Shown: piece after piece, positions 50,355-57,353 of the stretch
Numbering within the stretch: the first letter of the stretch is position 1
How the letters are laid out: every line of letters begins with the position of its first letter
NCBI GenBank assembly: GCA_041392805.1
Contig: JAWKLJ010000001.1
Location: forward strand, 1,302,001 to 1,366,000
Direction of reading: 5' to 3'
Length of the DNA stretch: 64,000 nt
Source: Saprospiraceae bacterium
GTDB lineage: Bacteria > Bacteroidota > Bacteroidia > Chitinophagales > Saprospiraceae
Position numbers and translations under genes: made by a program
The notes under the pieces: model-generated
Database searches by the model: none
What the model saw: the letters and a program-made list of their open reading frames with translations, nothing else
Told to the model about the DNA's origin: nothing

Positions 50355-51113
50355 ATGGCCAATAAAAAGAAAGTAAAAAAACGCCTACAGATATTCCTTC
50401 TATTGCTCTGGCTCGCTAGTCCTCGCATTTTTTCGCAGTCAACAATGGCGTCTCAATCCTTACCCACCGCAGAGGTGGTATTAAAAGCAAGTATCCAATA
50501 CCATGATCCGAAAGGTGTCTGGGCCAAAGAAGCATTTCAGTTGTCGCTTCGGGAAAGTCGCCCGGATGCCATTACCAGAGAAACGGCTATTCGGATAGAC
50601 AATAAAACGGGCGCTTTTGAGCTTTCTCAAAAACGAGAGGGTCATCTCCTGTTTCGTTCAATCAAGGGTGACCAATGTGAAAGCAAATTGGATGGCTCTA
50701 CAGAAGTCAGCGAGGAAGATCGCAAAAAACACCGCCTCACCTGCGATTATAATCGGAATGTGCGCAATTATTATACTTATTTAAATGGCCTCCCTATGAA
50801 GCTTCGCGATCCAGGAACGATTATCCATGAGACTATTCAAGTCAAAAATTTTCAAGGGAAGGAATTACTGGAGATGAAGGTGACTTATGATCCGGCAGTC
50901 GGCAATGATACCTGGTATTTTTATTTTGACCCTTCCTCTTACGCGCTGCAGGGCTACCGTTTTTATCATGATGAAAGTAAAAATGATGGGGAATACATCA
51001 CCTTGGCTGGTGAAGAGAAGATCGGGAAGCTTCGCCTTCCAAAGGTTCGAAAATGGTATACGCACCAGGAGGATAAGTTATTGGGGACGGATGAGCTGGT
51101 GGGAGGGAGATGA
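50355..51113 (+). CDS. DUF6503-family secreted protein
   Basis: From ATG 50355 (MANKKKVKKRLQIFLLLLWL) it has 252 residues with a signal peptide ending near IFSQS. The body (LPTAEVVLKASIQYHDPKGV W, then KEAFQLSLRESRP) and the later TWYFYFDPSSYALQGYRFYH match DUF6503 proteins, beta-rich periplasmic or outer-membrane-associated proteins of unknown role in Bacteroidota. The stop codon is directly followed by a hexamer tract (block D). Confidence 0.7.
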   Translation: MANKKKVKKRLQIFLLLLWLASPRIFSQSTMASQSLPTAEVVLKASIQYHDPKGVWAKEAFQLSLRESRPDAITRETAIRIDNKTGAFELSQKREGHLLFRSIKGDQCESKLDGSTEVSEEDRKKHRLTCDYNRNVRNYYTYLNGLPMKLRDPGTIIHETIQVKNFQGKELLEMKVTYDPAVGNDTWYFYFDPSSYALQGYRFYHDESKNDGEYITLAGEEKIGKLRLPKVRKWYTHQEDKLLGTDELVGGR

Positions 51114-51780
51114 CAATGGCAATGGCAATCAAAATGTGAATCAAAATCAAAATATCGTGGGTTTTACTTCTCTAGTGCCCCCATTTTGATTGCCATTTTA
51201 ATTTTGATTTTAATTAAAATGCCTGCCTGCTGGCATATGATGAAGGCTCATACCTACGGCATGAATGGATCGATATTGCACCTTGGCTACCGAGGGGGAA
51301 TCCCGATGGGATTGGGTGCGTCTGGGTTGAGGAGAAAACCGTTGGTTCACAAGCTCCAGCTATAATGCCATGACAATGGCAATCAAAATGGCAATGGCAA
51401 TCAAAATTAAAATGCCCGCTGTGTCGCTGAGCCGCTGATCCAATAGCTCCAGCTATAATGCCATGACAATGGCAATCAAAATGGCAATGGCAACAAAATA
51501 TCAATCAAAAAACTCCATTACCTCTTCCCCTCCAATAACTTCACGTCCAAAAAAATATCGCCGCTACGGGCTTTTTACACCTTTTCTACCGAGGGTCAAT
51601 CCAGATGGGATTGGGTGGGCTGGGTTGGGGGGATTTCAATGGCAATGTCAATGCCTCCTGTGTCGCTGGGGCTTGCCCCACCCCTCCAATACACCTACAC
51701 ATCCCCAAAAAAAACTCAAGCCACCCCTCCACTACCTCCACCCCTCCAATAACTCTACGTCCAAAAAAAAGCCCTGTTCA
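51114..51780. repeat. Modular hexamer/hairpin repeat block D
   Basis: The block begins within 2 nt of the upstream stop codon with AATGGC/AATCAA hexamers. AATGGCAATCAAAATG (51121-51136) is repeated as its exact inverse at 51182-51197, forming a large hairpin. Further on come a chimeric H1/H2 hairpin (51344-51369), an H2-type ATAGCT-CC-AGCTAT (51443-51456), two more hexamer tracts and a gattgggtg…gattgggtg repeat (51309, 51609). The GGGGC-tt-GCCCC hairpin and two copies of the tail (ctccaataactnnacgtcc plus A-run) complete it. The block ends at the stop codon of the FAD-subunit gene. Confidence 0.9.
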
Positions 51781-51787
51781 GCGTGTC

Positions 51788-52732
51788 TTACTCCCTAGCC
51801 CCCACCGCCATCTCCAAAGCATTCAAAACGCTTCTTTCCACCATTGCTACCTTATACTGCGTTTGAGGGAGCGGATTGGCGTTTTTCGTGGCCAGCTGCG
51901 CGGCGGCAGTGAAAATAGCGGAGGAGACCGTTTGCCCCAGGAGGGCACGCTCTACGTCAAAAAGTCGGAAAGGGATGTTGGCTACGCCGCCGACGGCGAC
52001 CTTGGCCTCTTTGATGCGCTCTCCGTCCAGTACTAAACGGACAGCAACTTCAACCAGCGGCCATTCTGCCCATTCGCGACTCATTAATCGGAAATAAGCC
52101 GCTTTTTCCATTACTATAGGAGAGGGAAGGTGGATATGGGTGATGATTTCCCCTGCATCCAAGGTATTATCTTTGCTGGCCAGTTTACCGTCGCCGAAGA
52201 AATCCTTGATGCTCATTTGTCGCCCGCTTGAAATGCTGAGGCTAGCATCATAAGTGAGGAGAGCCATGCCGATAGAGGAGGCATGCGGAAAAGCACAAGG
52301 ACCAAAGTCAAAACAGACCCCAAAATGATGGTTGCCTTCACGGGCAGGGCAGCTATCTCCTCCTTTTTTAAAGCATTCGAAATCGGGATGCCGGTAGTAC
52401 CAACAACGGTTTCGCTGGGCCAAAACGCCGCCCATGCTGGCCATTTCCCTGATTTGAGGCGTGGCGAGGGCTTGGGCGGGGAGGGTAAGGGCAGGGTAAT
52501 GTTGCTGGAGGTATTCGTGCTGGCCTACCTGGCTCACTGTCGCCAGGGCACCAATGCGGGCACTCCCATCTGCTTGTTTTTCAATTTGATCCAAATTCGG
52601 GATACGGGTAATGTCGACAATATCGCCCATAGAGACACGACTTCTGCGTCTTTCTTGAAAATCGGTGCCGCCAGCCCTGATTTCTCCTTTGGCAGCAAGC
52701 GCCTCTGTTATGTTTTTAGCAATAGTTATCAT
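51788..52732 (-). CDS. Molybdenum hydroxylase FAD subunit (PaoB/YagS-like)
   Basis: The 314-residue protein has the PF00941 FAD-binding domain (EIRAGGTDFQERRR, IPNLDQIEKQ, IGALATVSQV, ATPQIREMASMGGVLAQRNR). The Cys-rich insertion CWYYRHPDFECFKKGGDSCP…CFDFGPC corresponds to the extra [4Fe-4S] loop of PaoB and 4-hydroxybenzoyl-CoA reductase. The CO-dehydrogenase-flavoprotein C-terminal domain follows. It passes electrons from the Fe-S clusters to FAD. It belongs with the Fe-S/Mo subunit gene upstream, from which a 760-bp repeat block separates it. It may be read from the same promoter through the block. Confidence 0.92.
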   Translation of the reverse strand: MITIAKNITEALAAKGEIRAGGTDFQERRRSRVSMGDIVDITRIPNLDQIEKQADGSARIGALATVSQVGQHEYLQQHYPALTLPAQALATPQIREMASMGGVLAQRNRCWYYRHPDFECFKKGGDSCPAREGNHHFGVCFDFGPCAFPHASSIGMALLTYDASLSISSGRQMSIKDFFGDGKLASKDNTLDAGEIITHIHLPSPIVMEKAAYFRLMSREWAEWPLVEVAVRLVLDGERIKEAKVAVGGVANIPFRLFDVERALLGQTVSSAIFTAAAQLATKNANPLPQTQYKVAMVERSVLNALEMAVGARE

Positions 52733-52759
52733 CTTGAATTGTTTTTTTTATTTAAATAA

Positions 52760-53520
52760 TGCCTAAGCGCTGGTTCGTGAGCTCCAGGTGTGAACCTGTC
52801 ATGTCCTTGTTTGGTTTTCAATTTCAATGGCAATGGCAATGGCAAATTCAATGGCAATGGCAATGGCAAATTCAATTTCAATGGCAATGGCAATTTCAAT
52901 CAAAATGGCAATGGAAATCAAAATCAAAATGCCTCCTGTGTCGCTATGTCGCTGAGCCGCTGGTTCACGAGCTCCAGCTGTGAACCTGTCATGCCCTAGC
53001 CCTCCTATAACTCCAGCTATATCGCAGCGACTTCAATGGCAAAGGACATTCAACGCCTTGAATCAAAATCAAAATTAAAATCAAAATTTCAATGCCTCCT
53101 GTGTCGCTGGGGCTTGCCCCAAACCGCTTGTGAACGAGCTCCAGCTCGTGAACTTGTCACTTCCAAGACTGCCTGTAGCTCTAGCTACATCGCTGCGCTT
53201 CCAATGGCAATTTCAAGTTCAATGGCAAATTCAATGCTTCCTGTGTCGCTGAGCCGCTGGTTCTCGAACTCCAGTTCGTGAACCTGTCACTTCCTAGCCC
53301 TCATATAGCTCCAGTTATATAGCCCAGTTTTCAATGGCAATAGCAATGACAATGCCTTCTATGCCGCTGGTTCACGAGCTCCAGCTGTGAACCTGTCATA
53401 CTCTAGCCTTCCTATAGCTCCAGCTATAATGCCATGCAATGACAATTTCAATCCCTGCCTGAATATAAAACCTCCACTACCTCCACCCCTCCAATAACTC
53501 TCCGTCCCAAAAAAAAAACA
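52760..53520. repeat. Modular hexamer/hairpin repeat block E (largest)
   Basis: At least four consecutive tract-H1-H2 modules are visible. H1 hairpins lie at 52772-52796 (degenerate), 52962-52986, 53134-53149, 53265-53278 and 53369-53393. H2 hairpins lie at 53006-53021, 53174-53189, 53303-53320 and 53413-53428. Hexamer tracts occur at about 52818-52940, 53031-53095, 53200-53240, 53331-53350 and 53432-53450. The block closes with the tail ctccaataactctccgtccc and a run of ten A, right at the stop of the Fe-S/Mo subunit gene. Confidence 0.92.
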
Positions 53521-53521
53521 C

Positions 53522-56194
53522 TCACTCTCCATCCCCCACTCCCTCCAACACCAAGTGAGGACGCATCGGAATCTCGGTAGGTCGCCAGCCAGTTGCATGA
53601 AAAACGGCATTGCCAATAGCCGCCGCCACGGGGAGCTTGGATAACTCGGACAAGCCACAAGCTTCTCCTTTGACCTGCTCAAATCCGCCTTCATAAAAGT
53701 GAACGTCTATCTCTGGTGTGTCTCCGATACCTGGGATGCGATAATCTTCCAATCCGAAACTTAACAGGGTGCCTGTCGTTGGATCGATCTGCCGTTCTTC
53801 ATATAGCGCATAACCCATTCCTTGAATGACCCCACCATAAACCTGGCTTTTGGCTAACACTGGATTAGTGATTTTACCAACCCCCAGACCTGCCCATACT
53901 TTTGTTACTTTGATATTACCCAGGAGGGTGTCAACCACAACTTCCGCAATATATACGGCCCCTGTCATTTTTAGAATGAGGCTGGCACCTAATTCTCCAC
54001 TTGGCATTTTCCCCATGATATCAAACCAACCATTGCTTCCTCTTTTGGTCGTTACACGAATGCTGGGGGCCTGCTGCAATACTAGCGCCAATGGCAAGTA
54101 TCCGCCTTCATGACGAATGCCCGCCCCCTCCCAACGGCCATTTTTTACGCCGATGGCCGAAATAAGCTGTCGTTTTACTTTTTGTGCCGCCTCAATAGCT
54201 GTCGGGTAGACCGAATTGGTCGCCCGGCTTCCCGTCGAACCGGGGCCTTCCACATAACCAGACTGACCTATCTCCACTTTTACTTCCAAGGGAGAAATAC
54301 CAAATTCTTCGGCGATGGCTTTGGCAATGACGGATCGCAGGCCATTCCCCATATCCTGAGCGGCAGTTTTGGCCACTAAGCCTTTGTGAGAAGCCGTTAG
54401 TTCTATTTTTGTAGCATTATGATAGATATTAAACCAATTGCCGATGGCCAGACCAATACCCTTTTTGAATCTTTCATTTGAGGTGTTGACAGGTCCTCTG
54501 TTGGCCCATGCCGGTATCTTTTCTGCCCAATCATAGAGCGGTGGTCGTATCTCATTGTTGTCCCACTTTCTTCTTAAGGCAATGGGGTCCATACCTATTT
54601 TGTGTGCCATTTCATCTATAGCTGACTCCAATGCCCAAAATGCTGCCGGGCCGCTGGGCGCACGGAATGGCCGCGCACCCGGCGCATTGGTCACGACATC
54701 AAAATCTTCCAATGCCTTTGGCATGCCAGTGTATGTGAACCGCAGCCAGGGAGCGACCTGTGACTGTACAGCCACGCCAGAATTGCCGTAAATTTTGGCA
54801 ACGAGGGCCTTGGGCTGACCTGATTTATCGACGGCCAAGGCTAATTCCGTCTGGGTAAATGGCCGGTATCCTCCTAGCACCATTTCCTCCATCCGGTCAT
54901 AGGCTAAACGAACCGGTTTTTGGGCATGGCGACTAAGTGCTATCGCCGATTTTATTTCTATGGTTAGGCCTTGTTTGGCACCAAATGCCCCGCCGACAAA
55001 TTCAGAAAACACCTCTACTTGTTCTTTTTTTAGTTTGAAATGTTTGGCAATGGCCCTGGCCAAAGGGGCGATGACTTGGGTGGAAACGTGAACAATCAAT
55101 TTTTCATTGCCCTCCCAACAGGCTACAGCGGCATGTGGTTCGAGTGCCGTGTGGGTTTGCCCCGAGGTCTTGTAGGTTCTTTCAACCAGGTGTAAAGCTG
55201 GATCATTGGCTGCTTTGGAGTAAATTGCCTGTGCTTTGCCTTTTCGTTTGGATAAAAAGTGGTTGATGAATGGCGTTCTCAGGTTGCCTTCCCATTTGCC
55301 GGGGGGAATAGGGCCTTCGGAAGCATTTGGCGGCACTTTCTTGGATTCGGGATAAACCTGAGGCGCACCAGGCTGCAAGGCCTCTGCCATATTTGTCACG
55401 AAGGGGCGAATATCATATTGGATATTGATTTTTTGAATGGCTTCATGGAGGGTTTGTTCGTCAATGGCTGCGATGGCCAGTATGGGTTGGCCAACAAAAC
55501 GGACTACCCTGTGTTTGTCCTCTAGCACGTCAATGACGGCTTCTACGCCAGGCATAGCTAAGGCTGCTTCCATATCAATACTTAGAATTTTGGCATTGGC
55601 ATAGCGAGAACCCAGCAGCTTTCCTTCCAACATGCTTTCATACTGAATATCAACGGTATATTTGGCTTGACCCGTGACTTTTTCAATAGCTTCGACCCTC
55701 GGAGAAACGATTTGAGCTGTCTCATCAAAATCACCTGCACAAGCACGTTGTATGGCTTTGTAAATGCCCGTATAAGCGCCACATCTGCAAAGATGCCCAG
55801 ACATGGCGTAGGCCACCTGGGCTTTAGACGGCTCTGTTTTGCCATGTTCCCTTCGCCACTGCTCATAAAAAGCAATGGATTCATTGATGAAGCCGGGGGT
55901 ACAAAAGCCACATTGCAAACCATCATGTGCCATAAAAGCCCGCTGAACGGGGTGGAGGTCATTGGCAGGATGCGCTTCAACCGTTTTGATCTTTTTTCCT
56001 TCCAGAGAATGGGCGGGCAGGAGGCAAGCCGTCATGGGTTTGCCATCGACCAGTATGGTACATGCGCCACATACCCCAGCGCCACACGCCAGTTTGGTGC
56101 CAGTAAGTTGCGCTTTTTCCCGGATGATAGCGATAGCCGTCTCCTCGGGCTGTGGCTCGAATTCGAAAGATTGACCATTAATGGTGGTTTTCAT
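53522..56194 (-). CDS. Molybdenum hydroxylase, fused [2Fe-2S] and molybdopterin subunit
   Basis: The 890-residue protein starts with a plant-type ferredoxin domain (Cys37, 42, 45, 57) and the helical second [2Fe-2S] domain (Cys95, 98, 136, 138; QCGFCTPGF, CRCGAYTG). After a linker (~160) comes the xanthine-dehydrogenase-type Mo domain (VTGQAKYTVDI, GQPILAIAAI, EFVGGAFGAKQG, ARPFRAPSGPA, GSTGSRATNSVYP), with the probable active-site Glu in GLSELSKLPV. It hydroxylates an aldehyde or N-heterocycle with water as oxygen source. Fe-S plus Mo in one chain with a separate FAD subunit is a less common arrangement. No signal peptide is present, so it is cytoplasmic. An operator-like palindrome lies 16 nt upstream. 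Confidence 0.93.
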   Translation of the reverse strand: MKTTINGQSFEFEPQPEETAIAIIREKAQLTGTKLACGAGVCGACTILVDGKPMTACLLPAHSLEGKKIKTVEAHPANDLHPVQRAFMAHDGLQCGFCTPGFINESIAFYEQWRREHGKTEPSKAQVAYAMSGHLCRCGAYTGIYKAIQRACAGDFDETAQIVSPRVEAIEKVTGQAKYTVDIQYESMLEGKLLGSRYANAKILSIDMEAALAMPGVEAVIDVLEDKHRVVRFVGQPILAIAAIDEQTLHEAIQKINIQYDIRPFVTNMAEALQPGAPQVYPESKKVPPNASEGPIPPGKWEGNLRTPFINHFLSKRKGKAQAIYSKAANDPALHLVERTYKTSGQTHTALEPHAAVACWEGNEKLIVHVSTQVIAPLARAIAKHFKLKKEQVEVFSEFVGGAFGAKQGLTIEIKSAIALSRHAQKPVRLAYDRMEEMVLGGYRPFTQTELALAVDKSGQPKALVAKIYGNSGVAVQSQVAPWLRFTYTGMPKALEDFDVVTNAPGARPFRAPSGPAAFWALESAIDEMAHKIGMDPIALRRKWDNNEIRPPLYDWAEKIPAWANRGPVNTSNERFKKGIGLAIGNWFNIYHNATKIELTASHKGLVAKTAAQDMGNGLRSVIAKAIAEEFGISPLEVKVEIGQSGYVEGPGSTGSRATNSVYPTAIEAAQKVKRQLISAIGVKNGRWEGAGIRHEGGYLPLALVLQQAPSIRVTTKRGSNGWFDIMGKMPSGELGASLILKMTGAVYIAEVVVDTLLGNIKVTKVWAGLGVGKITNPVLAKSQVYGGVIQGMGYALYEERQIDPTTGTLLSFGLEDYRIPGIGDTPEIDVHFYEGGFEQVKGEACGLSELSKLPVAAAIGNAVFHATGWRPTEIPMRPHLVLEGVGDGE

Positions 56195-56209
56195 GTCAAT
56201 TTAATTTAT

Positions 56210-56225
56210 GAGTGAGTAGTCACTT
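56210..56225. promoter_or_regulatory. Putative TetR operator, hydroxylase gene
   Basis: GAGTGAGTAGTCACTT lies 16 nt upstream of the molybdenum-hydroxylase start codon. It shares GAGTGAGTA-n-T-n-ACTT with the site in front of the TetR gene (56781-56798) and is imperfectly palindromic. Confidence 0.6.
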
Positions 56226-56252
56226 TTTTTGAAGCTAAAATTTTTTCCCTGC

Positions 56253-56774
56253 TCACACCTTATACTTGGACAGCAGGAAATCCCTCATTTGTTCCTTGTT
56301 CTTTAAAGCATCTTGAAGGATGGCTCCGCCTATAGCATCAATTTTAAAATAAAGTAATTCGGCCTCCAAAGCAGGTGAGGCATAATTCAGTTGATCGAAG
56401 GCCAGGGTTAAAGCTTGTAATAAAGGTTTTATTTTCTCTTGGGAATTATGCCCCAATTCCCATTTTAGTTTATACTGTAGTCGCCAAAATTCATATTCTT
56501 CCTGGGGGACCGAAAAAGGGATGTTGATGGTTTTGCGGATGACTGTTTTGGGATTTGGCTCCATGACAATATCGGCGAATAGCAGCTTAAAACTATTTTC
56601 ACCTTGTTGTAAAACTGCATTAAGTAGTCCTTCTTTGTTGCCATAATGCCTGAAAATTAATCCTTCGGAGACGCCTGCTTCTTTTGCAATTTGGCTAGTA
56701 GGCGTAGAATTATAGCCTTGCGTTGCAAATAGTTTGAGGGCGGCATGGAGAATCGCTTCTTGTTTTTCAGTCAT
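56253..56774 (-). CDS. TetR-family transcriptional regulator
   Basis: From ATG 56774 (MTEKQEAILHAALKLFATQG) it has 173 residues. The N-terminal helix-turn-helix (NSTPTSQIAKEAGVSEGLIF, RHYGNKEGLL) is typical; the ligand-binding domain is helical and diverse. It lies just upstream of, and parallel to, the molybdenum-hydroxylase genes. Two matching operator-like sites precede its own gene and the hydroxylase gene, so it probably represses both and is relieved by a substrate-like ligand. A longer frame up to 56828 would include the operator in the coding region and is rejected. Confidence 0.9.
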   Translation of the reverse strand: MTEKQEAILHAALKLFATQGYNSTPTSQIAKEAGVSEGLIFRHYGNKEGLLNAVLQQGENSFKLLFADIVMEPNPKTVIRKTINIPFSVPQEEYEFWRLQYKLKWELGHNSQEKIKPLLQALTLAFDQLNYASPALEAELLYFKIDAIGGAILQDALKNKEQMRDFLLSKYKV

Positions 56775-56780
56775 ACACGG

Positions 56781-56798
56781 GAGTGAGTAATTACTTAC
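56781..56798. promoter_or_regulatory. Putative TetR operator, autoregulatory
   Basis: GAGTGAGTAATTACTTAC contains GTGAGTAA/TTACTTAC, a palindrome with one mismatch, 6 nt upstream of the TetR start codon. The sequence recurs in altered form at 56210-56225. Confidence 0.65.
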
Positions 56799-56860
56799 AA
56801 ATATAAACGAGTCATTCTTAAAAAGCAAGTTGGGCGCTTCTTTTTTCTAAAAAACTTCCC

Positions 56861-56968
56861 TTCTTTGACAAATCTCGTGGGCAATCCTAAAAAGAAAGCA
56901 AAAACGACCAAAGGAAGTGTTGCTTTCTTTTTAGGTATTGCCTTTAGATCACGAGATTTGTTAAAGAA
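56861..56968. repeat. 108-bp long-armed inverted repeat
   Basis: The left arm (from TTCTTTGACAAATCTCGTG, through CCTAAAAAGAAAGCA) and the right arm (TGCTTTCTTTTTAGG … CACGAGATTTGTTAAAGAA) are complementary over about 40 bp; the right arm has an extra 7 nt. Loop about 25 nt. It lies between two minus-strand genes, downstream of the CoA-binding gene, and could work as a terminator or be another small mobile element. No second copy is in the window. Confidence 0.75.
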
Positions 56969-56977
56969 CCAAAACTT

Positions 56978-57337
56978 CTAATATTGGTCGGTTGCTAATA
57001 ATACCAAGGTACAGGCTATGTCAACCTCGATACCCTGCTGACGGGCAAGTTGAACCAATTCGGGGTTTTCTGTACCAGGATTGAAAATGATGCGTTTAGG
57101 CGCGAGCTGGAGGATATAATCGTAGAACTCGACTTGTCGTTGCGGGTTTAGATACAGGCTAATGGTATCAATACCTTCAAGTGGAGGTTGGCCATGGAGA
57201 ATAGGAATTCCCGATACATCTCCTTTCTTGACCCCCACCAACACTGGCTGGTGTCCGCCATGAATCAGTCGGAACACGGCCTGGTAGGAGGCCCGGCTTG
57301 GATTGGTAGATGCACCGAGAATTAAGGTTTTTTTCAT
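56978..57337 (-). CDS. CoA-binding domain protein (YccU-like)
   Basis: From ATG 57337 (MKKTLILGASTNPSRASYQA) it has 119 residues, one Rossmann-like CoA_binding_2 domain: GASTNPSR, a second strand PVLVGVKKG, and the C-terminal IIFNPGTENPELVQLARQQG typical of the family. The molecular role is unknown. The start lies 16 nt after the stop of the pyruvate dehydrogenase E2 gene, so they are likely cotranscribed. A longer frame to 57427 would overlap the E2 gene and is rejected. Confidence 0.88.
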   Translation of the reverse strand: MKKTLILGASTNPSRASYQAVFRLIHGGHQPVLVGVKKGDVSGIPILHGQPPLEGIDTISLYLNPQRQVEFYDYILQLAPKRIIFNPGTENPELVQLARQQGIEVDIACTLVLLATDQY

Positions 57338-57353
57338 AAAAGTGATCAGCTTC

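Noticed and set aside
52759..52999. Plus-strand frames coding for alternating Asn-X peptides (NGNGNQNQ…, QWQWQ…)
   Set aside because: They are the translation of the AATNNN hexamer tract. All frames stay open because the 6-nt repeat lacks stops; the frames run into hairpins, have no start context and differ between copies.
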